Shown: piece by piece, positions 38,373 to 49,137 of the stretch | Numbering within the stretch: position 1 is the first letter of the stretch | Layout: each line of letters opens with the position of its first letter | Assembly: GCF_900166965.1 (NCBI RefSeq) | Contig: NZ_FUZI01000005.1 | Span: forward strand, 1-64,000 | Direction: 5' to 3' | Length of the DNA: 64,000 nt | Source: Photobacterium piscicola | Lineage (GTDB): Bacteria > Pseudomonadota > Gammaproteobacteria > Enterobacterales > Vibrionaceae | Position numbers and translations under genes: made by a program | The notes under the pieces: model-generated | Told to the model about the DNA's origin: nothing | Seen by the model: the letters and a program-made list of their open reading frames with translations, nothing else | Databases searched by the model: none

Positions 38373-39314
38373 CTACTTAGGAAGAAAGCGCATTGGATCG
38401 ACAGACTTGCCTTTATAGAGAATTTCAAAGTGCAATCTAACGCTTGATGCACCAGAACTACCCATTGTTGCGATTTCCTGGCCAGCTTTAACTGATTGTT
38501 GTTCTTTGACTAAGATTTTATCGTTGTGCGCATAAGCACTGAGGTAATCTTCACTGTGCTTAATGATGACTAAGTTACCGTATCCTCGTAGTGCATCACC
38601 TGCATAAACGACTTTACCTGCTGAGGTTGCTCGAATTGGAGTACCACGAGCAGCGGTAATATCGATACCTTTATTGCCATTATCTGCATTTGAGAACCCA
38701 GCAATAACTTTTCCTTTCACCGGCCAAGCCCAACCAGAACTTGAAACATGTACGGTAGGTTTTGTTACTACGGGTTTAGTTACTACCGGCTTGGTTGTTA
38801 CAGGTTTGTTAACTTTTGTTTTTTCAGAGTACTCTTTTGCTTTCGGCTTAGCAACTGGTTTATTGGTTGTTTTTTGCACGACAGGTTTTGGTGTTACTGT
38901 TTTCGGTAAGGTCTGGGTTACCGTTTTCGTCGTTGAAGGTATAACCAGAGGCGTTACCACAACACTCTTTGACGGGGTTGGGATTGTGCGCGTTGGTACA
39001 GTGATATGACTATCCGATGTTGGAATGGCCAATCGTTGTCCCGGATAAATAGTATAGGGATAAGGTAAACGGTTTAGCTTTACGATGTCTTTAACATCGC
39101 GCCCCGCCATATAAGAGATAAAATACAGTGTATCTCCTCTCTGAACGGTGTAATAGCGGCCATGAAAGCTACCACGTTGTAGTTGTGAATAATCTTTACT
39201 AAGGTTTGAAACAGGCGCAGGCGTATGACTACTACATGCAGATAGCAGCATCACACACGTGGCTGCTAGCAAAGAAGGTTGAATTATTTTTTTCATCATA
39301 CGCTCAATACTCAT
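38373..39314 (-). CDS. nlpD: Murein-hydrolase activator NlpD (LysM / peptidase M23-like lipoprotein)
   Basis: NlpD activates the amidase AmiC at the division septum. The signal peptide ends in the lipobox LLSAC (Cys about 27). A LysM domain binds peptidoglycan (YYTVQRGDTLYFISYMAGRDVKDIVKLN, about 54-81). A long Pro/Thr/Lys/Val-rich linker follows (about 105-195, with TKPVVTKPVVTKP repeats). A degenerate LytM/M23 domain lies at about 196-313 and has lost zinc ligands (GNKGIDITAARGTPI instead of HxGxDi), as expected of an activator. The start at 39314 has no good ribosome site; a start at the MMKK pair is also possible. Confidence 0.95.
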   Translation of the reverse strand: MSIERMMKKIIQPSLLAATCVMLLSACSSHTPAPVSNLSKDYSQLQRGSFHGRYYTVQRGDTLYFISYMAGRDVKDIVKLNRLPYPYTIYPGQRLAIPTSDSHITVPTRTIPTPSKSVVVTPLVIPSTTKTVTQTLPKTVTPKPVVQKTTNKPVAKPKAKEYSEKTKVNKPVTTKPVVTKPVVTKPTVHVSSSGWAWPVKGKVIAGFSNADNGNKGIDITAARGTPIRATSAGKVVYAGDALRGYGNLVIIKHSEDYLSAYAHNDKILVKEQQSVKAGQEIATMGSSGASSVRLHFEILYKGKSVDPMRFLPK

Positions 39315-39317
39315 GGT

Positions 39318-39947
39318 TTACGCCAAATCTCCAGCCACTAACGGCACAAATTTAACAGGTTCGATATCCGTTTCAATAAACTGATCGCCGTTGCGAACAA
39401 TCAATCTTAACACTTGTTCTGAATAACCTACGGGTAATATTAATCGGCCGCCATCAGCAAGTTGGGTTAAGAGGCTCTGGGGAACCTCACTTGGCGCAGC
39501 GGTCACAATAATAGCATCAAATGGGCCTTTACTTTCCCAGCCCTGCCATCCATCACCATGTTTGGTTGAAATATTATACAATTCTAATTGCTTAAAACGT
39601 CGTTTTGCTTGCCATTGCAAACCTTTAATTCGCTCAACAGAGTAAACATGATCGGCTAATTGTGCTAATACTGAAGCTTGATAACCTGATCCTGTACCAA
39701 TTTCTAGCACTGAAGATTGCGCTGTCAATGCTAATAACGACGTCATTTTAGCAACAATATAAGGCTGTGAAATCGTCTGACCACTGCCTATTGGTAACGC
39801 ATTATTCTCATACGCTTGATAAGAAAATGCCTCATCAACAAAAAACTCTCTCGGTATTGCCGCAATTGCGCGCAACACTCGTTGATCAGTAATACCGCGA
39901 GCCATTAATAATGCAATTAAGTTATCAACTTGCCTCTGATAACGCAT
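39318..39947 (-). CDS. pcm: Protein-L-isoaspartate O-methyltransferase Pcm
   Basis: Pcm repairs damaged proteins by methylating isoaspartyl residues with S-adenosylmethionine. The signature regions are [35 protein letters not shown] (about 32-66), the cofactor loop [19 protein letters not shown] (about 80-98) and [11 protein letters not shown] (about 147-157). The 209 residues match E. coli (208). It starts 3 bp after surE in the truD-surE-pcm-nlpD-rpoS string. Confidence 0.97.
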   Translation of the reverse strand: MRYQRQVDNLIALLMARGITDQRVLRAIAAIPREFFVDEAFSYQAYENNALPIGSGQTISQPYIVAKMTSLLALTAQSSVLEIGTGSGYQASVLAQLADHVYSVERIKGLQWQAKRRFKQLELYNISTKHGDGWQGWESKGPFDAIIVTAAPSEVPQSLLTQLADGGRLILPVGYSEQVLRLIVRNGDQFIETDIEPVKFVPLVAGDLA

Positions 39948-39949
39948 AG

Positions 39950-40705
39950 TTATCGGATCTCCACCGTATGCATCCAGCTTTCTAGCCCGGCTATTGCATC
40001 ATGCGCAGTCAGGTCGACTTGTAACGGAGTAATTGAAACTTCCCCGTGTTCAATCGCAAAAAAATCAGTACCTTCTGCTGCATCTTGGGTATCACCAGGA
40101 GGACCTAACCAATATAAGGGATTACCCCGAGGATCAGTTTTCTTTATCATGCTTACGGCACGATGACGCGCACCTAAACGGGTTGTCTTCCACCCTTTTA
40201 GTTGTTCAAAAGGTACATCAGGCACATTAACATTAATAATTTTATGCGCTCCAACTAAGGGGTGCATAACCATCTTTTCAATCAGGATTTTAACAACTTG
40301 AGCGGCAGTTTCAAAATGGGTCTCACCCACTAATGATACCGCAATCGCAGGCACACCTAAAAAATAGCCCTCAGTTGCCGCGGCAACGGTGCCCGAATAC
40401 AGCACATCATCACCTAAATTTGCACCGTGATTAATGCCTGTGACCACAATGTCAGGGCGTACATCTAACCATTCAGTAAGTGCAAAATGGACACAGTCAA
40501 CTGGCGTCCCCTGCACTGCAACCTTATTATCACTTTGCTGACGAATACGTAATGGGTAATCAATGGTTAACGAATTAGAGGCTCCTGATCGATTACGATC
40601 AGGAGCTACCACCGTTACTTCACCAAGATCACTAAGGACCTTGGCTAACGTATTTATACCTTCAGCAAAAATACCGTCATCATTGCTGATCAGTATTCTC
40701 ATCAT
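39950..40705 (-). CDS. surE: 5'/3'-nucleotidase (nucleoside monophosphate phosphatase) SurE
   Basis: SurE is a stationary-phase survival phosphatase acting on nucleoside 5'- and 3'-monophosphates. The catalytic acidic pair is in [14 protein letters not shown] (about 3-16), and the metal-binding Ser/Asn are in [14 protein letters not shown] (about 35-48) and [21 protein letters not shown] (about 92-112). The 251 residues match the family (253). Its start lies within the 3' end of truD (about 26 bp overlap; ATG at 40705 or 40702), indicating translational coupling. Confidence 0.97.
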   Translation of the reverse strand: MMRILISNDDGIFAEGINTLAKVLSDLGEVTVVAPDRNRSGASNSLTIDYPLRIRQQSDNKVAVQGTPVDCVHFALTEWLDVRPDIVVTGINHGANLGDDVLYSGTVAAATEGYFLGVPAIAVSLVGETHFETAAQVVKILIEKMVMHPLVGAHKIINVNVPDVPFEQLKGWKTTRLGARHRAVSMIKKTDPRGNPLYWLGPPGDTQDAAEGTDFFAIEHGEVSITPLQVDLTAHDAIAGLESWMHTVEIR

Positions 40706-41765
40706 TCATACCTTCTGATTCTAGTGGCATGATTAACTCACGCACGACCGACGTCGCAAAACTACCAGCAGGTAAAGCAAAAGAAAGAATCACACCATTA
40801 TCATCAAACTGCCATTGCATATCCTGAGGCAATAATAACAATGGACGACGATCATGACGCATGCGATTATCACGAACCAATGCTACCAGAGCTGGCTCTT
40901 GTTCAACAATCGCTAATTCAAATGCTTGTGCATCTGCTGTTGTAGGTAATGCATTATCACCCAATAATGGCCCTGTAATTGCCAGCTCACCGTTAATTAC
41001 TTGTTGCTGTAATTCAGGAGTAATGGTTTCTGCAATAAAAGTACGATCATCACCCGCGGCTTGCAAGCAATCACCCAGCATGATTTCACGAGTAAGATTT
41101 TGCTCAATACGCGCTGATAATACTTGGTTAAACATCCAAGAACGAGCAGCAGATAAGTAAAAACTGCGTTTGCTCTTATCACGAACGCGGAATTCATTAT
41201 TACCCCAAGCGCGTGCTTTAATGACATTATTGCCACCATAGCCAAAACGTTGTTGACCAAAATAGTTAGCAACGCCTTGTTGTTTAACCAGTTCTAAACG
41301 CTCAGCCAATGCTTGTGGCTGATCTAAATCAGTTAGACGTAATTGGAACCAGTTACCTTGAAGGTCTCCTGGACGTAATTTTTTATCATGACGAGTGGTT
41401 TCAAGCACTTCAATACCGGGATGCTCAGCTTCAAACTGGGTTAAATCAGGATCGGCTTTACCTGGCAAATGAACACTAATCCATTGCTCAGTCACTGCAT
41501 GGCGATCTTTAAGACCGGCCCAGCTCACATCACGCGATTTCACACCACAGGCTTTGGCTAATTCGTTTACTACATATTTGGTATTTTCGCCCGTTTTGCG
41601 AATTTTAACCATTAAGTGCTCGCCAGTACCACTGAAGGTAAAACCTAACTGCTCGTTAACGATAAAATCTTGTGGGTTTGCCTTAATATTTCCTTGGCAA
41701 GTTGGCTGTTCATGCAGCCACTTAAAACAATCCATTACGTTTGCAGAGGTGTTATTTGTCGACAT
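40680..41765 (-). CDS. truD: tRNA pseudouridine(13) synthase TruD
   Basis: TruD modifies U13 of tRNA-Glu. Family motifs include [45 protein letters not shown] (about 54-98, catalytic Asp in GLKDRHA), [13 protein letters not shown] and NYFGQQRFG (about 166-174). The 361 residues compare with 349 in E. coli. The N-terminus starts a little upstream of the family average; an ATG at 41735 is a possible alternative. It starts 7 bp after ispF. Confidence 0.96.
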   Translation of the reverse strand: MSTNNTSANVMDCFKWLHEQPTCQGNIKANPQDFIVNEQLGFTFSGTGEHLMVKIRKTGENTKYVVNELAKACGVKSRDVSWAGLKDRHAVTEQWISVHLPGKADPDLTQFEAEHPGIEVLETTRHDKKLRPGDLQGNWFQLRLTDLDQPQALAERLELVKQQGVANYFGQQRFGYGGNNVIKARAWGNNEFRVRDKSKRSFYLSAARSWMFNQVLSARIEQNLTREIMLGDCLQAAGDDRTFIAETITPELQQQVINGELAITGPLLGDNALPTTADAQAFELAIVEQEPALVALVRDNRMRHDRRPLLLLPQDMQWQFDDNGVILSFALPAGSFATSVVRELIMPLESEGMNDENTDQQ

Positions 41766-41772
41766 GATGTGA

Positions 41773-42246
41773 TTATACCTTTTTAATTAAAACAACTGCT
41801 TCACAAGCAATGCCTTCTTTACGTCCAGTAAAACCTAAACGTTCAGAAGTGGTTGCCTTAACATTAATATTGGTGATATCTGTTTCCAGATCATCGGCAA
41901 TAGCTTGGCACATCGCAATGATGTGTGGTGCCATTTTAGGTGCTTGGGCAATAATTGTGACGTCCAGGTTACCAAGACAATAGCCCATTGCCTTAACCTT
42001 GTTGTAGACATCACGCAGTAAAAATCGACTATCTGCACCCGCCCATTCTGCATCGGTATCAGGAAAGTGACGGCCAATATCACCCGCACCAATGGCTCCT
42101 AATAACGCATCACAAACAGCATGCAAAGCTACATCACCATCAGAATGTGCAATTAAACCTTGTTCATAAGGAACGGCAACGCCACCAATAATAACTGGAC
42201 CTGCGCCACCAAATTTATGCACATCAAACCCATGACCAATACGCAT
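41773..42246 (-). CDS. ispF: 2-C-methyl-D-erythritol 2,4-cyclodiphosphate synthase IspF
   Basis: IspF catalyses the cyclisation step of the MEP isoprenoid pathway. It is a trimeric zinc enzyme: [13 protein letters not shown] (about 1-13, metal ligands Asp8 and His10), [22 protein letters not shown] (about 30-51, His ligand) and the conserved [19 protein letters not shown] (about 131-149). The 157 residues are standard. Its ATG overlaps the ispD stop by one base, so the two pathway genes are coupled. Confidence 0.98.
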   Translation of the reverse strand: MRIGHGFDVHKFGGAGPVIIGGVAVPYEQGLIAHSDGDVALHAVCDALLGAIGAGDIGRHFPDTDAEWAGADSRFLLRDVYNKVKAMGYCLGNLDVTIIAQAPKMAPHIIAMCQAIADDLETDITNINVKATTSERLGFTGRKEGIACEAVVLIKKV

Positions 42247-42956
42247 TAATGTTGTTCCTTTAATAAAAGTTGAAGATAGAACGCAGCCAACGCCAAATCC
42301 TCTGGCTGAGTCACTTTAAAATTATCACTGCGACCCGCAACAAGCAGTGGCGTATAACCACAAAATTCAAGCGCTGACGCTTCGTCAGTAATGGTTGCGC
42401 CTTGTGCTAAAGCCGTTGTTAACGATTGGCGTAATTGCCCAGCACGAAACATCTGTGGTGTGAGTGCATGCCATAAATTATCACGTTCAACAGTATGAGA
42501 AATATGAGCCTGAGCTGACTGTTGATGACCGCGTTTCATGGTATCACGTACAGGTGCTGCTAAAATTGCGCCACTGTCACTATTCACAGCGGAGGTTATT
42601 AAAGCGCGTAAATCTGCTCGACGAACACATGGTCGCGCAGCATCATGCACTAATACCCATGCATTATCATTGTTAATGGCAGCTAAACCAGCAAACACTG
42701 AATCAGCCCGTTCAGCACCACCATTCACCACTGTAATGCGAGGATCTGTAGCTAATGCTAGCTGTGGAAAATAAGGATCATCAGCGCTTATAGCAATCAC
42801 TACTCGCGTAATTTCAGGTAAATCCAATAATCGATCAACGGTATGTTCTAAAATCGTTTTACCTTCAATATGAAGATATTGCTTTGGGCGATCGGCCGCC
42901 ATTCGACTACCGACCCCAGCCGCAGGTACTACGGCAATAAATTCTTCAGTCATCAT
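42246..42956 (-). CDS. ispD: 2-C-methyl-D-erythritol 4-phosphate cytidylyltransferase IspD
   Basis: IspD attaches CMP to methylerythritol phosphate in the MEP pathway. The nucleotide-binding start [22 protein letters not shown] (about 9-30), [16 protein letters not shown] and the C-terminal [10 protein letters not shown] mark the family. Start choice: ATG codons at 42956 and 42953 are preferred over the in-frame GTG at 42965. Length about 236 residues (236 in E. coli). It lies 31 bp downstream of ftsB, the standard ftsB-ispD-ispF order. Confidence 0.96.
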   Translation of the reverse strand: MMTEEFIAVVPAAGVGSRMAADRPKQYLHIEGKTILEHTVDRLLDLPEITRVVIAISADDPYFPQLALATDPRITVVNGGAERADSVFAGLAAINNDNAWVLVHDAARPCVRRADLRALITSAVNSDSGAILAAPVRDTMKRGHQQSAQAHISHTVERDNLWHALTPQMFRAGQLRQSLTTALAQGATITDEASALEFCGYTPLLVAGRSDNFKVTQPEDLALAAFYLQLLLKEQH

Positions 42957-42987
42957 CAACTTCACTCACAACAAAAAAATGCAGTCT

Positions 42988-43266
42988 TTAGTTATTATCG
43001 CCAAGCACGCGAATAAAGGTTTCGCCGGGCTTAATTAAGCCTAAATCATTACGCGCACGTTCTTCCACTGCTTCTTTGCCACCGTGAAGATCTTTAATTT
43101 CTGCGTACATTTGTTGATTTCGTTGTTGTAATTCAGTATTCGCTGCTTGCTGTAAAGCAACGCTTTCTTTTACTGCGGTATATTCATTCATACCGTTTTT
43201 ACCATCCCAAAAGTCGTACTGCAGCCAAGCTAAAAGCACTAGCAGGATAATGATAAACAGACGCAT
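42988..43266 (-). CDS. ftsB: Cell division protein FtsB
   Basis: FtsB is a bitopic inner-membrane protein that forms the FtsQ-FtsL-FtsB subcomplex of the divisome. A single transmembrane helix at about 3-20 is followed by a periplasmic coiled coil (about 28-65, rich in Gln, Asn and Glu) and the conserved ERARNDLGLIKPGETFIRV end. The 92 residues compare with 103 in E. coli. It precedes ispD, and eno lies upstream on the same strand behind a terminator. Confidence 0.95.
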   Translation of the reverse strand: MRLFIIILLVLLAWLQYDFWDGKNGMNEYTAVKESVALQQAANTELQQRNQQMYAEIKDLHGGKEAVEERARNDLGLIKPGETFIRVLGDNN

Positions 43267-43501
43267 GGTTCCCCTTCAAAATTAGCGTAGATGTCAATGC
43301 CACCGAAATACATTCCAATAAACCGCTCGTGACGAGTTATTGGAATGCAGACTGCGAAAACGTAATAATCCCATAATCGGCTTATGGTGACCACTATTAT
43401 GGTTATAGAGTTGATGTAGTGCTAGTTGAGTGTCAAATTTGCTGTTAAATCAAACAAAAAACATTTTTTAAGCGATATTTATAGCAGCATCACTTTTTAG
43501 T
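43267..43501. other. eno-ftsB intergenic region with dyads
   Basis: No gene is visible. A hairpin with 11-bp arms CATTCCAATAA / TTATTGGAATG (43311-43348) and an inner CTCG/CGAG stem lies about 45 bp upstream of ftsB. A second small dyad (CCATAA / TTATGG, about 43371-43387) follows. The remaining sequence is AT-rich. Confidence 0.6.
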
Positions 43502-43530
43502 AAAAAAAAACCGCCTCCTAAGAGACGGTT
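43502..43530 (-). terminator. Terminator of eno
   Basis: The hairpin AACCGTCTC / GGAGGCGGTT (one G-U pair) is followed on the minus strand by a run of nine T. A second hairpin (TAATTGAGC / GCTCAATTA, about 43540-43562) lies between it and the eno stop. Confidence 0.88.
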
Positions 43531-43574
43531 CGATTTAGGCTAATTGAGCAAGCTCAATTATAGGCTTAAAAGAA

Positions 43575-44894
<1,320 letters not shown>

Positions 44895-44959
44895 TTATCT
44901 TCAAATTAAAAGCTAAATAAAATAGCTGCAACGGTAGTTGTTGCAGCCATCAGTAATCC

Positions 44960-46669
<1,710 letters not shown>

Positions 46670-46823
46670 TTATCGCCACAACGTGAAAAACTATCACACA
46701 CCCCTAAGATTTTTTTTGTCTCAAATCAAGGAAGTGATATGCGCGTTATTTTCACCCCATTTCGATACTTTTAGCCACTAAATCACTATACCGTTATAGC
46801 ATATACATCCCAAATGGGAATAG

Positions 46824-47633
46824 TTATTTATTGCATTCGTGTTGTTTTACTTTATCCCACTCAAGATCTAGCTCAGTTAATGAGCATTGCTCTAGTGACT
46901 TACCTTGTTCTAGCACATTTTTTTCAACTTGGCGAAAACGTCGCTCAAATTTTTTATTTGCTTGTTGGAGTGCATGTTCAGGTTTTACCTCGAGATGGCG
47001 GCTTAAATTAACCACTGAAAAAAGTAAATCTCCCATCTCTTCAGCTATCTTATGTTGATCTTGTGGCGTTTGAATGACCTCTGCCATCACTTCATCCAAC
47101 TCTTCCGTCACTTTATCTACCACAGGCCCTAGGCTATCCCAATCAAAACCTTGGCTTGCACAGCGTTGCTGAATTTTATCTGCACGAGTCAATGCCGGTA
47201 ATGCTAAAGGGATATTAGCGAGCAAACTTTCATCTTGTAATTTTTGTGCTCGTTCTTTGGCTTTTTCAGCTTCCCAATTTTGTTTAACCGCCGCTTCATT
47301 ATCAAATTGCTTATCACTAAAGACATGCGGATGGCGACGGATTAACTTGTCACTGATCCCCGTAACCACATCATTAAAGTCAAACAAACCCTGTTCCTTG
47401 GCAAGCTGACTATAAAAAACCACTTGAAACAATAAATCGCCCAACTCTTCTTTTACATCAGTCCAATTTTTTTGCTCTATCGCATCAGCTACTTCATATG
47501 CTTCTTCAATGGTATGAGGCACGATTGAATCAAAGTCTTGTTTTAAATCCCACGGACACCCCGTTTGAGGATCGCGTAATTGACTCATAATGCTTAATAG
47601 CTGTTCTATCTGAGGGCGAATTTTATCATCCAT
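46824..47633 (-). CDS. mazG: Nucleoside triphosphate pyrophosphohydrolase MazG
   Basis: MazG hydrolyses NTPs to NMP and pyrophosphate and in E. coli lowers ppGpp and limits programmed death. Two MazG domains are visible: the N-terminal one with CPWDLKQDFDSIVPHTIEEAYEVADAIE (about 22-49) and the C-terminal catalytic one with EELDEVMAEV and EEMGDLLFSVVNLSRHL (about 175-220). The 269 residues match E. coli (263). In E. coli mazG is preceded by relA and mazEF. Here no toxin-antitoxin pair is present; the islet at 47.7-49.1 kb sits in the same interval. Confidence 0.96.
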   Translation of the reverse strand: MDDKIRPQIEQLLSIMSQLRDPQTGCPWDLKQDFDSIVPHTIEEAYEVADAIEQKNWTDVKEELGDLLFQVVFYSQLAKEQGLFDFNDVVTGISDKLIRRHPHVFSDKQFDNEAAVKQNWEAEKAKERAQKLQDESLLANIPLALPALTRADKIQQRCASQGFDWDSLGPVVDKVTEELDEVMAEVIQTPQDQHKIAEEMGDLLFSVVNLSRHLEVKPEHALQQANKKFERRFRQVEKNVLEQGKSLEQCSLTELDLEWDKVKQHECNK

Positions 47634-47733
47634 ATTATCTACTCTTTATAAATGGCGCCATTAGATCACACTAACAGCGCCATAACATTGATAGTTAATA
47701 GTAGAAAACTAATTCAATGATTCATAGTCACGA

Positions 47734-48117
47734 TTATTGATTATGGTGACAGTTTCCATGATGGTTTCCGCCATCACTGTCATGATGACGACACTCACTG
47801 TTATGACGGTAATTACTGTCTTCATTGTCATAGTGATTACAATCGCCATTATGATGATTATAGTCATCGTTATTGTGATGATTACAATCACCATTATGGT
47901 GGTGGTTATAGTCGTTATTATCATGATGCTGACAGTTGCGATCATGCTGATGAGCATTATCATTGCTTACAACATATTGAGAACAACGGCCGTCATTACA
48001 ATCGTGATCAGCCACTGACTCAGCAAATACCGACGTTGAAAATAAGAGACTAACAGCCACGAATACCATTTTTACAGCATGAGTTTTAACAATATTATCA
48101 AACGTATATAAGTTCAT
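47734..48117 (-). CDS. Unrecognised exported His/Asn/Asp/Cys-rich protein (possible metal binder)
   Basis: Not recognised. The 127-residue product starts with a signal peptide (hydrophobic core about 17-30, likely cleavage after VFA near 32). The mature part, about 95 residues, has about 20 His and 7 Cys plus many Asn and Asp, with few hydrophobic residues. The degenerate repeat NHHNGDCNH occurs at least twice, with HNSECRHHD a third version. Such composition suggests loose binding of Zn, Cu or Ni in the periplasm; that is inference. AGGA six bases before the ATG supports the start. It is third in a three-gene minus-strand cluster. A plus-strand reading through the same repeat is an artefact. 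Confidence 0.75.
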   Translation of the reverse strand: MNLYTFDNIVKTHAVKMVFVAVSLLFSTSVFAESVADHDCNDGRCSQYVVSNDNAHQHDRNCQHHDNNDYNHHHNGDCNHHNNDDYNHHNGDCNHYDNEDSNYRHNSECRHHDSDGGNHHGNCHHNQ

Positions 48118-48168
48118 AATTTATCCTAATAAATGTATATTATTTTGTAATGTTCAAAGACTGTTCAA

Positions 48169-48363
48169 TTAAGAACAACCTAGCACTATTTTATTTTCAA
48201 ATCCTTTAATGCACTGAATACATAAAATAAAAAACATCAATTGTTTAATGGCTTCTGTCGGAACATTCATAAAATCATTATCAGGGATAATAAATAATGC
48301 ACAGAGTAAGATTATATTTAATATACTTTTCTGTGTTATTACATTGAATATCGTTTTTTTCAT
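48169..48363 (-). CDS. Unrecognised small hydrophobic protein
   Basis: Not recognised. This 64-residue reading frame has a strong ribosome-binding site (GGAG, seven bases before the ATG), the main reason for accepting it. Two hydrophobic stretches (about 14-27 and 42-54, the latter with two Cys in FFILCIQCI) suggest a small membrane protein, perhaps with two helices. It ends in GCS. It lies between the cysteine-cluster gene and the His-rich gene on the same strand, about 50 bp before the latter. The surrounding DNA is very AT-rich, so a chance ORF cannot be excluded. Confidence 0.55.
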   Translation of the reverse strand: MKKTIFNVITQKSILNIILLCALFIIPDNDFMNVPTEAIKQLMFFILCIQCIKGFENKIVLGCS

Positions 48364-48521
48364 TACAACTCTCCAATAGCGCTATATAAATAGAACTATA
48401 AATATCACTTCAACAATATCACCTATATCTATAAGTTAGATTGATGATATTAATGTAAATAGCATTACTGAATCGAAAAATAATATAATATTTATTCGAA
48501 CATACAGTAAGTAACAAACTA

Positions 48522-48899
48522 TTAGGCAATAGGAGGTCGATATATTGATGGTGCTATTGTAATTATCATTTCATCTTGAATAGCTTCAATCGGTGCTAAT
48601 TGACTCACACTCGCTATTTTCAAAGGCAAAGCAGGTATAATATGTAACACACTACTAATATTAGTATGCGTGACTATTTGGCAGCACTGGCAATGAGAAC
48701 AGTCTTTACAATTCAAACAGCAGTTATTATTCGCCGCAGAAGTTGAAGATGTATCTTTATTCTGTATTGAGGCACTAGATGATAATTCAGTTATGATATG
48801 TGGGGTTTGATTTATAAATGCAGCATTCACACTACTGCTTAAAAAAAGCAGAGTGGTAAATAAAATAAACACCAATTTATGTAATTTCAAAAAATACAT
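48522..48899 (-). CDS. Unrecognised exported protein with dense cysteine cluster
   Basis: Not recognised. The 125-residue product has a signal peptide (hydrophobic about 9-24, likely cleavage after VNA). It then has a Ser/Thr/Asn stretch and a cysteine-rich knot CCLNCKDCSHCQCC (about 59-72: seven Cys and a His within 14 residues), then a hydrophobic segment and the end YRPPIA. The layout resembles small exported proteins found beside metal-efflux genes, but no efflux gene is near, so a metal-related role is only inferred. No clear ribosome-binding site precedes the ATG. First gene of the islet between relA and mazG. Confidence 0.68.
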   Translation of the reverse strand: MYFLKLHKLVFILFTTLLFLSSSVNAAFINQTPHIITELSSSASIQNKDTSSTSAANNNCCLNCKDCSHCQCCQIVTHTNISSVLHIIPALPLKIASVSQLAPIEAIQDEMIITIAPSIYRPPIA

Positions 48900-49092
48900 A
48901 ACACATCATCATAAGTAAGATGATTAAATATTATCCTGTCACCTTATATGAGTCAATATTTTTAATAATTTTCATTTTTTATAATAATATCTATATTTAT
49001 CGAATTATAAAATACCAACACACAGTTATATAAAAACAATATCTATTTCAAACAAACTATCATGCTCTTGTTTTGCTTTATTTAAATATAAA

Positions 49093-49120
49093 AATGGGCA
49101 GCTAATGCTACCCATTTTTA
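49093..49120. terminator. Terminator of relA
   Basis: The hairpin AATGGGCAGC / GCTACCCATT has T runs on both strands and lies 18 bp after the relA stop. It isolates the islet genes from relA transcription. Confidence 0.85.
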
Positions 49121-49137
49121 ATATCTATATTATACAG

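Noticed and set aside
38674-39009. 111-residue plus-strand frame opposite nlpD
   Set aside because: It is a shadow of the repetitive Thr/Val/Lys linker codons on the other strand, with no ribosome site or independent signal.
47737-48018. 93-residue plus-strand frame and an 84-residue alternative minus frame over the His-rich gene
   Set aside because: Both are low-complexity Ile/Met/Val/Thr strings produced by reading the His/Asn codon repeats in other frames, without a ribosome site.
47634-49137. mazEF-type toxin-antitoxin pair between mazG and relA
   Set aside because: None of the three small products resembles MazE or MazF; two have signal peptides, which does not fit a cytosolic toxin-antitoxin system.
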